From: Denitrobaculum tricleocarpae
Lineage (GTDB): Bacteria > Pseudomonadota > Alphaproteobacteria > Kiloniellales > Kiloniellaceae
DNA length: 64,000 bases
Reading direction: 5' to 3'
Assembly: GCF_007004665.1 (NCBI RefSeq)
Contig: NZ_ML660052.1
Location: forward strand, 372,001-436,000
The notes beneath the pieces were generated by a model that saw only the letters and a program-made list of their open reading frames with translations, was not told the origin of the DNA and ran no database searches. Position 1 is the first letter of the stretch. Every line of letters begins with the position of its first letter. The position numbers were made by a program, and so were the translations under genes. Positions 26,084-35,137 of this stretch are shown here, piece by piece.

Positions 26084-26746
26084 ATGCCCGTTAACCTGAA
26101 AATCGCAAGCCGTGCCACCGCGGCTGCACTCGCCCTTTCGATCGTTCTGCCCGGTGTTGCCAGCGTGCAGGCCGGAAACACCCCCCAAGGTGTCGGCGGC
26201 GTCTCCGTCGGAAAGCCGGATATCACGGCAGCCGTCGGTTATCTGGCCTTAAAAAAATGGACTGACGGCGGTACCGTTATTCTGGATCACGCGGGATCCG
26301 TTCAGATGACCCAGGCCGGCCCGCAGAACAACATGTGCCGCTTCAAGCAGATGGATCTGCAGCCGAAAAACGCAGGACTCGCGGATCATGGTGCTTTCGT
26401 CACAAAAGTCTACCGCGGCAACGCACTGGTTCACACCGAAGCCTTCGCGCCTGCTTCTGTTCCGGTCGGGTATCTGACCAATTTCCGGAAGTGGAGGATC
26501 GATCTGAAGGAAGGCATGAATACGGTCAAGGTATTCATGGACGCCGAAAAACAGGTCGCCGAGATGAAGGAAAGCAACAACAACTACACGGTCAAGTTCA
26601 ACGTGCAGCTGGATTGCGACGGCGACGGACATATAGGACCGGGTAAGATTAAGAACAGGACCCTCAAAAAGGATCACGGTGCCACCCGGAAAGATCCGCG
26701 GCGTCCTAAGCCCGGCTCCAAACCAAGCTCTAAGCCACGTGGCTAA
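26084..26746 (+). CDS. Exported CARDB-like protein with basic tail
   Basis: A 220-residue protein with a signal peptide (to about VASVQAG). The body resembles a CARDB/Ig-like adhesion domain ending VFMDAEKQVAEMKESNNNY, where the ESNNN turn is typical. It then carries DCDGDGHIGPG, the start of a calcium-binding DxDxDG loop without the final Glu, and a Lys/Pro/Ser-rich tail. It may bind surface material in the periplasm or outside the cell. ATG 26084 has GAGG upstream; the frame opens earlier at 26003. A strong bidirectional terminator follows. Confidence 0.68.
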   Translation: MPVNLKIASRATAAALALSIVLPGVASVQAGNTPQGVGGVSVGKPDITAAVGYLALKKWTDGGTVILDHAGSVQMTQAGPQNNMCRFKQMDLQPKNAGLADHGAFVTKVYRGNALVHTEAFAPASVPVGYLTNFRKWRIDLKEGMNTVKVFMDAEKQVAEMKESNNNYTVKFNVQLDCDGDGHIGPGKIKNRTLKKDHGATRKDPRRPKPGSKPSSKPRG

Positions 26747-26760
26747 AATATTTCCGAATG

Positions 26761-26799
26761 GATCGCCGGTGACCTTGATGAGGTTGCCGGCGATCTTTT
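26761..26799. terminator. Bidirectional intrinsic terminator
   Basis: GATCGCCGG and CCGGCGATC pair, with an inner ACCT/AGGT stem, followed by TTTT on the plus strand. It lies 14 bp after the CARDB-like gene and can also serve the convergent cupin gene. Confidence 0.75.
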
Positions 26800-26822
26800 C
26801 GTTTCATCTGCCCGGTCTCGCC

Positions 26823-26870
26823 GTTCGGTCTGCTGGTCGTTCAGTCTGCTGGTCTTTCAGTCTGCCGGTG
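26823..26870. repeat. Three tandem 16-bp repeats
   Basis: GTTCGGTCTGCTGGTC, GTTCAGTCTGCTGGTC and TTTCAGTCTGCCGGTG follow each other without spacing. The last unit contains the stop codon of the cupin gene (read on the minus strand), so the repeat spans its 3' end and tail. Confidence 0.75.
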
Positions 26871-27315
26871 TGGTCTCGAAGTCCGCAGGCAAGGTGATCT
26901 CGATCAGTTCCATATCGTCGCTATGGGCCAGCTCGCGATGCCGGATACCCGGCGGCTGGTGCACACAGGAACCGGCCTCCAAACGGACTTCGCCGACACC
27001 TTCGTATTCGAACTCGACCCAGCCCTTGGTGACGTAAACCATTTGGAATTCGAGGCTGTGACGATGCCACTGCGGTGCGGCCCCGGTTCCGGGACGAGCG
27101 CGGATGACATGGGCGCCGAACCGGCCTTTGGTCGCGGCCCGGATGCCCAGGTCCCGGTATTCGAAAAAGGCTCGCAGGCCGTCCGGCGCGAAGGGTGTAT
27201 CTTTGCTGTGGCTGACTGAAAAGCCGTCCGGATACTTTTGATGATCTCCGTCCACGGGTCTTTTTCCTTCCCTGTTTGATTGACCCAACTGATTGCCCTT
27301 TTGATCCCGAGGCAT
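26857..27315 (-). CDS. Cupin-domain protein
   Basis: A 152-residue single-domain cupin. The metal-binding motifs are WHRHSLEFQMVYVTKGW (His, His, Glu) and PPGIRHRE (final His). An N-terminal hydrophilic leader of about 30 residues precedes the fold; a start at a later codon is possible. Small cupins act as sugar isomerases, dioxygenases or sensors; nothing nearby fixes a substrate. It ends within the tandem repeat. Confidence 0.78.
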   Translation of the reverse strand: MPRDQKGNQLGQSNREGKRPVDGDHQKYPDGFSVSHSKDTPFAPDGLRAFFEYRDLGIRAATKGRFGAHVIRARPGTGAAPQWHRHSLEFQMVYVTKGWVEFEYEGVGEVRLEAGSCVHQPPGIRHRELAHSDDMELIEITLPADFETTPAD

Positions 27316-27570
27316 ACGGGTGACGTCAGATCATACCGTGCCGGGAGACATGACAGTAGAGGCCGTTTCCCGGGCGCATACTGCCCGTCCACCGGAATAA
27401 GGTTCGCACGCTTTGGAGCGATGTAACAGACGGTGCCAACTATTGCTCATGGAGGCCACAGAAATTCCATGAGTCACTCCCGACCACCGCTTCCAAATTA
27501 AAGGTGGAAAGTAAACATGGTTAATATTATTGTAAGTCTACAAATGAAACTTTAAGCCCTGGGAGATGTT

Positions 27571-28749
27571 ATGGCACGCAAAGCAAAGACCACGTCGAAA
27601 CGCAAGCCTGCAAGCAAGAGCCGGGTGTCCACGAAGTCGAGGACCTACAAGGCCAGGGCGGCGCGCGGCAGCAGCAGGTCGGTCGCTAAGTATGAGCCAG
27701 AGTATCGGAAGGACATTGCAGCCTGTGCGGTTCCCGAAGCGCCCTTGCGGCCAATCGACGACGGTATCGATCCTTTCCGTTTGTCGCTCATTCGTTCGAT
27801 TGAAAAGAAATGGGTCAACGGCACGGTCTTGAACTACTACTTCTTTGATAGCCCGACCCGCTGGCGGGGGTCCGAGGCGCAAAAAGATGCAGTGCGCGCT
27901 GCCTTTGCCGAGTGGAAAAGCCATGGCATCGGCTTGGAGTTCCAGGAGACCGACGACCCGCAGGAAGCCGAGATTCGTATCGGCTTTGAGCGTGGGGCGG
28001 GGGCCTGGTCTTATGTCGGCCGCGACGCGATCGATCATGCGTCGGACCCCACCGAGCGCACCATGAATTTCGGCTGGGATGTGACCACGCCCTATGGACG
28101 CGACACGGCCCTGCACGAAATCGGTCATGCCTGCGGCTATCCGCACGAACACCAAAACCCCAATGCCGGCATTGTCTGGAACGAGCCGGCTGTGATTGAT
28201 TATTTTTCGGGCCCGCCCAACAACTGGAACGAAGGGCAGATCCGCCACAATATTCTGCGCAAGATCAACCCGGCTCTGGTGGAGGGTTCGAGCTGGGACA
28301 AAGACTCGATCATGCATTATCAGTTCGCTGCCGGCTTAATCACACAACCCGAGCGCTTTCAGACTGAAAATCTGATCCCGGCGCCTGGTCTCTCAAAGGT
28401 CGACATCGACCGCGTCCGTAAATTCTATCCGCCGATCAACCGGATGCCTGCACTCAAGTCCTATCAGTCTCAGCGTCTGCGGATCGGTGCAGGGGAACAG
28501 GTCAACTATGTGATCGAACCCACGCGCAGCCGCAAATACACGATCCAGACTTTTGGTCAGATGGATACTGTGATGGTCCTGTTTGAAGAGATCAATGGCA
28601 CACCGCGTTACCTGGAAGGGGACGACGACAGCGGGTCATCGCTCAATGCGAACATCCGGCAACGCCTCTTCAAGGGGCGTCGCTACATCGTGCGGGTCAG
28701 GCTCTACCATGCGCAGCAGCAGGGCGAGGGCGTGCTGATGATGTGGTAA
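27571..28749 (+). CDS. Astacin/M12A-like zinc metalloprotease with C-terminal PPC-like domain
   Basis: A 392-residue protease. The extended zinc motif is HEIGHACGYPHEH, matching HExxHxxGxxHE of astacins and related metzincins, and SIMHYQ is the expected Met-turn downstream. Residues about 300-392 look like a bacterial pre-peptidase C-terminal beta domain (RKYTIQTFGQMDTVMVLFE, GDDDSGSSLNANI). The first 45 residues are strongly Lys/Arg/Ser-rich with no hydrophobic core, so there is no Sec signal peptide. Export would need another route, or the start lies elsewhere. It is flanked by intergenic gaps and appears monocistronic. Confidence 0.8.
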   Translation: MARKAKTTSKRKPASKSRVSTKSRTYKARAARGSSRSVAKYEPEYRKDIAACAVPEAPLRPIDDGIDPFRLSLIRSIEKKWVNGTVLNYYFFDSPTRWRGSEAQKDAVRAAFAEWKSHGIGLEFQETDDPQEAEIRIGFERGAGAWSYVGRDAIDHASDPTERTMNFGWDVTTPYGRDTALHEIGHACGYPHEHQNPNAGIVWNEPAVIDYFSGPPNNWNEGQIRHNILRKINPALVEGSSWDKDSIMHYQFAAGLITQPERFQTENLIPAPGLSKVDIDRVRKFYPPINRMPALKSYQSQRLRIGAGEQVNYVIEPTRSRKYTIQTFGQMDTVMVLFEEINGTPRYLEGDDDSGSSLNANIRQRLFKGRRYIVRVRLYHAQQQGEGVLMMW

Positions 28750-28820
28750 GACCTGTGCTGGGATATAGCGAAGCGCGCGGGCAAGCGGGCGCCTAAATCA
28801 TGGTGCGTACATCTCAGCGC

Positions 28821-29525
28821 CTACATCACGCCGAAGGTTTCGAAAGCCTCCACAGCGCCCATGCCCGCCCGGATCGCCTCGCCGACTTTGTTTTCGGCTG
28901 CGGCTTTTTCGAGCGACAGGCGGATGACCTCTTCCTCCGCTGGCTTGGGGATGGTCAAGACGCCTTCACGGTCGCCGAACAGGAGCGTGCCAGGCTCGAT
29001 ATAGACGCCGCCGATTTCGATACCGCAGCGGAAGTCGACGACTTTGCCGCGCGGCCCCTGGTCTTGCGCGTAAACCCCGCGGCAGAAAGCCGGGAAGCCA
29101 AGCGCCTCAATGGCGTCCGCGTCGCGCAGGTAACCATCCAGAACCGCGCCGTTGGCTTTTAGGTGCTGCGCACGCGTCGACATGAGTTCGCCCCAGAGCG
29201 CATAGCGCAGGGATGCGCCGGTGGCGACATAGATCTCTCCTGGCTTCAGGTCGTCCAGCGCCTCCAGCATCAGGCCGAAGGGCTTTCCCGAGAGGGGCCC
29301 CCGGCCCGCTTCACCCGTGCCTTTTCGATTATCCTCGAAGACATCCGCCTCCAGCACAGGCATGGCCCGGCCTGCGAGCGTCATGCCGCTCTTCAGCGGC
29401 GCGATCCCGGCCGGCAGGAATTGGTGCTGAAAGCCGAGCTTATCGAGGATGTCGCCGACCACGGCCGTGAAGAGCTCGCTACGTAAAAGTGTGAAGAGTT
29501 CGTCGTCGTTACTGTATGGGGGCAT
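28821..29525 (-). CDS. RraA-family protein (HMG/CHA aldolase-like)
   Basis: A 234-residue protein of the RraA/DlpA fold. The active-site block reads GELMSTRAQHLKANGAVLDG followed by YLRDADAI, with the Arg and Asp used by 4-hydroxy-4-methyl-2-oxoglutarate aldolases and oxaloacetate decarboxylases. It is longer than true RraA and lacks its gammaproteobacterial context, so a class II aldolase role is more likely than RNase E inhibition. Convergent with the protease gene. Confidence 0.8.
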   Translation of the reverse strand: MPPYSNDDELFTLLRSELFTAVVGDILDKLGFQHQFLPAGIAPLKSGMTLAGRAMPVLEADVFEDNRKGTGEAGRGPLSGKPFGLMLEALDDLKPGEIYVATGASLRYALWGELMSTRAQHLKANGAVLDGYLRDADAIEALGFPAFCRGVYAQDQGPRGKVVDFRCGIEIGGVYIEPGTLLFGDREGVLTIPKPAEEEVIRLSLEKAAAENKVGEAIRAGMGAVEAFETFGVM

Positions 29526-30041
29526 GAGGTGTCCCTGCGGTTTCCGTTTTTTGATTTGCGTCTTTATTTGCCAGGCGAGCTATCAATCAAGACTTTCAGC
29601 CTGGGGTCCGGCCTTCGTTCTGAAGCTAAGTCCCTCGTGACGATACACCTGCATATTCGGCAGCGGAAGTGCCTCTTGGTATGAGCTGGAGTGCCGCTCT
29701 TTCCTGGTGGTTCTCGGATTAACCGCGATCGCATCACAGGGTCTCATCCCGGTCCATTCCCGGCCGGTTTCCGGCCAGACCGAGGCTTACTGTTTCGTGA
29801 TAGTTCTAGAGTTCACACGCAAAGGGCGTGTAAGGAGCAATGAACTCTCTCTTCATGCACGGACTTATAAAGAGAAACGTCTATTTTCTATGCAAAAATG
29901 AAGTGAAACTGAATTCATGGTTGCGTTGATATACCTCAAAAAATGGTATTTCTATTTTTTAACGGAAAAGAAATTTTAGTTTTGTTTTATCAGGAATGAA
30001 ATTTACTTCTGAAATATATCGCACTTACTTGGAGTGGTGTC
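29526..30041. other. AT-rich intergenic region upstream of the chemoreceptor
   Basis: A gap of 516 bp. The last 150 bp are distinctly AT-rich, a likely promoter for the chemoreceptor. Frames at 29449-29901 have no protein character. I see no flagellar-type sigma factor site that I would defend. Confidence 0.4.
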
Positions 30042-32261
30042 GTGACTGAATTAAATGACGCAAAGAGTTTAGAGGGTTCCGATCAGCCGATGTCGTTCCT
30101 GACGGTTTCGCGAAAGCTGTTTTCAGGCCTGGCTGGTTTGATCGCGCTCGGTTTTATCGCCGGCGGTGTCGGGCTGTTCTATATCGGATCGATTGAGGAT
30201 ACCCTCAATGGCATCACAGATGTCGCCGCGCCGACCGTCGAAACGTCCGATGACCTGATCGCCAACATCTGGGAATCGAACAAGATCGCGGAGGAGATCA
30301 TCGCCGACGAGGAACTGAGCGATGTTGCCAGTCTGGCAGAGGAATTTGCCCAGATGGCGGTGGAGTTTTCAGCGACCTTCGAGGAGCTCAAGGGGCTGGT
30401 GACCGATGAAGCTCTGCTGGTGGAGCTGGATGAGGTCCTCAAGGAACACGACGAGTTCATGCAGCACGGCAATGAAATGATCCAGTTCCATACCGCGGAG
30501 CTTGAAGAGGAAATAAAATCGGATCAATTGCTCGATGCCTTCGACATCGCCGGTTCCGAGCTCGTGATCATGCTCGATGAATTCGCCGTGGAGAATGAAG
30601 AGGAAATGGCCAAGGCGGAAGACGAAGGCGACCGTCTCGAAGCCACCGGTACGGCTTCAGCCGCGGATGTCAATGCTGTGCTCGGCAATCTCTTCGAAAA
30701 TGAATATCCCGCCGTTGAAGCGGCCCTGAAGCTGCAGCGGCTTGTGATCGAGATGGAGTCCCTCGCGCGGAAATACATGGCCATTGAAGATCCTACCAAA
30801 CTCCAGAATTTGCTCGATAGCTTCAGCGAAACGGCAGGAAAGGCTACGCCTCATTTTGAGGTTCTCGAGCGCTTGGCCGAGTCGGAAGAGGACAAGGCGG
30901 ACGCCGAAACTCTGATCAAAGCGTTCAACGTCTGGGTTTCGACCGCCAAGGAGCCGGAGCAGCTCTTTGACACGCACCGGGACATGCTTGAGGCCGAGTT
31001 CAAGGCGGACGAAGCCACGGAGCTGATGGAGAGCGATGCGGACCGGGTTGCGTCTGCGCTTGACATCGTCGCGGAAGCGGCCGACGCAATCAGTGATTCG
31101 GCCGACGAGACGGCTGCAGCCGTGGTCTCGACCGCGCAGACCGTTGTCATCGGCGTGCTCCTTCTGCTTCTTGCGGTTTCGGTTTCTCTAATGTTCGTGA
31201 TCAAGAACACTGTCGTCGGTCCGATCAATCGCATGACCGGAACCATGCAGCGTCTCGCCAGCGGCGACATGGACGCCGAAGTCCCTGCTCTGGACAAGCA
31301 AGACGAAATCGGTGCTATGGCCAAGGCAGTGCAGGTCTTTAAGGAAAATGGCATCGAAACCGAGCGTCTGCGCAAAGAGCAGGCCGTGGCCGAAAAACGG
31401 GCCGAGGAAGAAAAACGCCAGGCGACCTTGAAGATGGCGGATGATCTGGAGTCCAGCGTAAAGAGCGTTGTGGATGGCGTCGGTGGTGCGGCCACCGAGA
31501 TGAAGGTGACGGCACAGTCGCTTTCTGCAGCCTCCGAGCAAACGACCAGCCGGGCGGGCACTGTCGCAACGGCCTCTGAAGAGGCGACTGTTACCGCTCA
31601 AACGGTGGCCTCCGCCGCGGAAGAGCTTTCCAAATCGATCCAGGAAATCTCGCGTCAGGTCGGGGATGCCAAGAGCGTGGCATCGACCGGCAGGGGACAG
31701 GCTGAATCGACCAATGTCACGGTAAAAGGCTTGGCCGAGGGTGCGCAGAAGATCGGCGATGTGGTCAGTCTGATCAACGACATTGCCGAACAGACCAATC
31801 TGCTCGCCCTGAATGCCACTATCGAGGCGGCGCGCGCCGGGGAAGCCGGCAAGGGCTTTGCGGTTGTGGCGTCCGAAGTGAAGTCTCTGGCGAACCAAAC
31901 CGCCAAGGCAACCGAGGAAATCAGCCAGCAGATCGGGACCATGCAGGAATCGACCCAGAAAACCGTGACCGAGATCGAGGCAGTGGTCGAGGCGATGGCG
32001 CGCATCAGCGAGATGACGACTGAGGTTGCTTCGTCGGTCGATGAGCAGAATGCCGCGACCCACGAGATTGCGCAGAACATCCAGCGCACGGCGACCGGTA
32101 CGCAGGATGTCTCGACCAATATCGTTGAGGTCAACGCAGCGGCCCAGCAGTCAAGTGACGCGGCAAACAAGGTGGTCGACGTCGTTGGTCAACTGACCAC
32201 GCAGTCCGATACGCTGCGCAGCGAACTGGAGAAGTTCCTGGCGACGCTTCGCGCAGCCTGA
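30042..32261 (+). CDS. Methyl-accepting chemotaxis protein
   Basis: A 739-residue chemoreceptor. One membrane helix lies near residues 28-52 and a second near 365-390; between them is a large periplasmic helical sensor of about 310 residues that is unusually acidic. A HAMP domain follows (about 390-445), then the signalling domain with the hairpin [20 protein letters not shown] and the adapter-binding tip [15 protein letters not shown]. It controls flagellar motor bias through CheA. No che genes lie in the window. Start is GTG 30042 with GGAG upstream. Confidence 0.93.
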   Translation: MTELNDAKSLEGSDQPMSFLTVSRKLFSGLAGLIALGFIAGGVGLFYIGSIEDTLNGITDVAAPTVETSDDLIANIWESNKIAEEIIADEELSDVASLAEEFAQMAVEFSATFEELKGLVTDEALLVELDEVLKEHDEFMQHGNEMIQFHTAELEEEIKSDQLLDAFDIAGSELVIMLDEFAVENEEEMAKAEDEGDRLEATGTASAADVNAVLGNLFENEYPAVEAALKLQRLVIEMESLARKYMAIEDPTKLQNLLDSFSETAGKATPHFEVLERLAESEEDKADAETLIKAFNVWVSTAKEPEQLFDTHRDMLEAEFKADEATELMESDADRVASALDIVAEAADAISDSADETAAAVVSTAQTVVIGVLLLLLAVSVSLMFVIKNTVVGPINRMTGTMQRLASGDMDAEVPALDKQDEIGAMAKAVQVFKENGIETERLRKEQAVAEKRAEEEKRQATLKMADDLESSVKSVVDGVGGAATEMKVTAQSLSAASEQTTSRAGTVATASEEATVTAQTVASAAEELSKSIQEISRQVGDAKSVASTGRGQAESTNVTVKGLAEGAQKIGDVVSLINDIAEQTNLLALNATIEAARAGEAGKGFAVVASEVKSLANQTAKATEEISQQIGTMQESTQKTVTEIEAVVEAMARISEMTTEVASSVDEQNAATHEIAQNIQRTATGTQDVSTNIVEVNAAAQQSSDAANKVVDVVGQLTTQSDTLRSELEKFLATLRAA

Positions 32262-32286
32262 TCCGCCCGCAGAACGGCTTTAAAAG

Positions 32287-32330
32287 ACGGCACCCGCGCA
32301 TCCATCTCAGGATCCGCAGGTGCCGTTTTC
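32287..32330. terminator. Bidirectional intrinsic terminator
   Basis: ACGGCACC and GGTGCCGT, extended inward by CGCG/CGC, form a long stem with TTTT after it on the plus strand and AAAA before it. It ends the chemoreceptor transcript and overlaps the 3' end of the small convergent gene. Confidence 0.75.
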
Positions 32331-32495
32331 ATTCAAGGGTGGCGAAACCCGATCAATTGCGCCAGCGTTGCCGATTGACCCGGCGATCCGGGTGATTTCA
32401 CGCTTGGTGTCACCGCTTTGCGCAAGGGCTGCCTGATAGGGGAAAACCAGCGCAATCAAAAGTGCCGCAAAACCCAAGTTTCGAAGAAACTGCAT
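32307..32495 (-). CDS. Small exported peptide (62 aa)
   Basis: A short protein, MQFLRNLGFAALLIALVF then PYQAALAQSGD, with a clear signal peptide leaving about 38 mature residues. A GGGAG site lies 8 bp before the ATG. The mature part has one Cys near the end. No family recognised. Its final codons and stop lie inside the terminator stem shared with the chemoreceptor gene. Confidence 0.55.
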   Translation of the reverse strand: MQFLRNLGFAALLIALVFPYQAALAQSGDTKREITRIAGSIGNAGAIDRVSPPLNENGTCGS

Positions 32496-32618
32496 GATCA
32501 ATCTCCCTGAAAACGGAATAGCCAGTTTTAAGAGATCCTGCCTGCTCCTGAGGCCGAGGCACAGGAGGAGCCGTTCACAACTGCGTGCGGATGCGCCTTG
32601 GGCTGGAGGAAAACGATG

Positions 32619-33962
32619 CTACGAGGTGGAGGCTTCCAGCGGGTTGGGAGCTTCTGGCGCCGTCTTGACGATAATGGGTTCCTGCAAAATCATTTTCCGG
32701 TGCGGATAGGGGATTTCGATGCCCTGTTCCTTAAAGGCATCCCAAACTGCGAGCAACACCTCACCCTTGATGTTCACCACACCGGCCTGGGGATCCTTGA
32801 TCCAGAAGCGCAGCAGGAAATCAAGTGAGCTGTCCCCAAAGCCAACAAGGTGACAGACCGGTGAAGTCTCGTCGGAGACCCGGGGCGATTTCGCGGCGGC
32901 TTCCCTGGCAACCCGGCGCACTTCATGGGGGTCGCAGCTATAGTCGACCCCAAATGGAATCTCCAGGCGGACGAGATCGTTACTGAAGGACCAGTTGACC
33001 ACCCGATGGGTGATCAGGTCTTCGTTCGGGATCAGGTACTCCTTGCCGTCCCGGGTGACCACCGAGACATAACGCGCGCCCAGAGACGTGATCCAGCCGA
33101 AGGTGTCTTCGAGCTCGATGACGTCTCCGGGTTTGATCGACTTGTCCAGCAGCAGGATCACGCCGCTGATCAGGTTGGAGACCACCTTCTGCAACCCGAA
33201 ACCGATGCCGACACCGATTGCGCCGGAAAAGACCGCAAGCGCCGTGAGATCGATACCGACGGAGTTCAAGGCGATCACGACCGCCAGGGTCAGCAGCGTG
33301 ATCTTCAGCAGCTTGCCGAGCAGAACCTGAACCGATGGCGTCAGGTCCGGCAGGCGGTTGATGCGGGCCTCCAGAATCCGTGACAAGGCCGAGGCGCCCC
33401 ACAGCAGCAGAGCCAGCGATGCCATGCCGTTGACCACCGTCAGGAGCGAAATGCGCAGGCCACCGACGTTAAAGGAGAGGGCGTCCATCACCTCAATCGC
33501 GGGGCCGAGCAGTCCGGTGATGTTCAAGGCGGCCAGGGTCCAGACCCCCAGGGTCAGGGTTTTGGCGACCACCGGATTGCGGATGAAGGTCGAGCCGAGT
33601 CTGATGACGATCCAGGCCGTCATCAGACTGGCGACAATGCGCAGCAGGTAGCTCCGGCTGGGCCAGGTCATCTCCTGCATAATGCCGATCACAAACCAGA
33701 GCAGAATTAAAAACACCACGGGTGCCAGCAGAGAAGGAAGCGCGCGGAAGAGTGCCGCCAGACCGGGTCGAACGGTCAGGCTGGCGAGGCGGGCTTCAAG
33801 AAGCGGACCGAGGCGGCGGGCGGCGAAACGGGCCAGGGGATAAAGCAGAGCGAGGAGCACGAGTTGAAGAAAGTTCCAGGGATCCGCGACATGCTCGATT
33901 AGCCATTGGTATGCGGCGCTCAGCCAATCCACCAGGGGGGCTATGTCGAAAAACTCCTGCAT
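32619..33962 (-). CDS. MscS-family mechanosensitive channel
   Basis: A 447-residue small-conductance-type channel with extra N-terminal membrane helices (about five in all) before the conserved pore helix region VFSGAIGVGIGFGLQKVVSNL. The beta domain carries KPGDVIELEDTFGWITSLGARY and RDGKEYLIPNEDLI, which are family hallmarks. It releases solutes on osmotic downshift at the inner membrane. The arrangement with long N-terminus fits the YbdG/YnaI size class. Confidence 0.9.
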   Translation of the reverse strand: MQEFFDIAPLVDWLSAAYQWLIEHVADPWNFLQLVLLALLYPLARFAARRLGPLLEARLASLTVRPGLAALFRALPSLLAPVVFLILLWFVIGIMQEMTWPSRSYLLRIVASLMTAWIVIRLGSTFIRNPVVAKTLTLGVWTLAALNITGLLGPAIEVMDALSFNVGGLRISLLTVVNGMASLALLLWGASALSRILEARINRLPDLTPSVQVLLGKLLKITLLTLAVVIALNSVGIDLTALAVFSGAIGVGIGFGLQKVVSNLISGVILLLDKSIKPGDVIELEDTFGWITSLGARYVSVVTRDGKEYLIPNEDLITHRVVNWSFSNDLVRLEIPFGVDYSCDPHEVRRVAREAAAKSPRVSDETSPVCHLVGFGDSSLDFLLRFWIKDPQAGVVNIKGEVLLAVWDAFKEQGIEIPYPHRKMILQEPIIVKTAPEAPNPLEASTS

Positions 33963-34081
33963 CCCTAAGTCTTTCTTTCTGTCTTCGGGTTAGCGCCGGC
34001 TCCTATCCATCTTAAAGGTGAGTATAGACCAAGGGAGGCAAAGGGAGCGAGTCGCAGTCCGGGACGGTAGGAAGTGGGATT

Positions 34082-35137
34082 TCAGGCGACGCAGCCCCGG
34101 GCTGCAACCTTACGGTCTCCTTCCAGTCTGTCGCCCCGGTGCAGCAGGATACGATCGACCATGTTGCTGACGACGCAGCAATGGTTTGGCACGATCCGCA
34201 TACGCTCGCCGACTGCCAGCCCGGTTGCACCCTCTGTTGCGGTGATACAGCCGTGTTCTTCAGACAGAGATCGGACGGAAAGATCATCGCGGCCAAGCAG
34301 GTGGCCATGCCCTTCGAGGCCCAGCAGGTCCGATGTCAGAATTTTCGAGCCTGCGTCAATCACGGCACGGTCAGGGGCCGGGGTGCTGACCACGGTGGCC
34401 AACACAGTGAGTGCGCAATCCTGCCAGCTGCAGACACCGGCTTCCACGAGAGAGCGGTCGTTGTAGATGTAGGTTCCGACCCGGTATTCGGTCACGACGG
34501 GTGCATGATGTGCCGTCCACATGTCCGGCGAACCGCCGCTGGAAACGAGGGGACAGTCGAGACCGGCTTCTTTGCACAGCGCGAGCGCTTCCGTCATCCA
34601 ACTCTGCACATTTTGGGTGCCGCCGACGGCAGGATAGGTCATCAGCCCGCCAAAGGAGAGGCCCGCGGCGCGCTCAACCGCCTGAGCCAGCGTGATCGCA
34701 TCCGATGGTTCGGTGACACCGCAGCGCAATGCACCGGTGTCACATTCGACCAGGACGCTCAGAGGCTCGGGTGAGTCTTCAAAGCTATCGCTGAGCCCGT
34801 CGATCACGAAAAGGCTGTCGGCTGTGACCGAGAGTCTCACCTGGTTCGAGAGCGCGCGCAGCTTTGCGAGCTTCGATGCGCCCACGATGTTGTAGGTAAT
34901 CAGAATATCGTCGAGGCCGGCTTCGGCCATGACCCGGGCCTCGCTGATCTTCTGACAGGTAATGCCGACCGCGCCGGCCATGACTTGCTGCCTGGCAAAC
35001 TCAGGTGTTTTGTGGGTCTTGATATGCGGACGCAGGGTAAGGCCGTGTTCGTTGCAGTAGTTCTGATATCGAAGGATGTTGCGCGTGGCGACATCCAGAT
35101 CGACCAGAACCGCGGGTGTTTCCAATTCGTCAAACAC
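34082..35137 (-). CDS. D-threonine aldolase-like PLP enzyme (alanine racemase fold type III)
   Basis: A 351-residue PLP-dependent enzyme. RPHIKTHKTPEFARQQ carries the PLP Lys. GGLMTYPA, SSGGSPD and the metal site PNHCCVVSN (His and Cys) match the D-threonine aldolase/D-serine dehydratase group. It would cleave or dehydrate a D-hydroxy amino acid in the cytoplasm. Start GTG 35137 shares one base with the TAG stop of the M81 gene, so the two are coupled. The TRAP, M81 and opp genes around it suggest catabolism of imported D-amino acid-containing material. Confidence 0.83.
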   Translation of the reverse strand: MFDELETPAVLVDLDVATRNILRYQNYCNEHGLTLRPHIKTHKTPEFARQQVMAGAVGITCQKISEARVMAEAGLDDILITYNIVGASKLAKLRALSNQVRLSVTADSLFVIDGLSDSFEDSPEPLSVLVECDTGALRCGVTEPSDAITLAQAVERAAGLSFGGLMTYPAVGGTQNVQSWMTEALALCKEAGLDCPLVSSGGSPDMWTAHHAPVVTEYRVGTYIYNDRSLVEAGVCSWQDCALTVLATVVSTPAPDRAVIDAGSKILTSDLLGLEGHGHLLGRDDLSVRSLSEEHGCITATEGATGLAVGERMRIVPNHCCVVSNMVDRILLHRGDRLEGDRKVAARGCVA

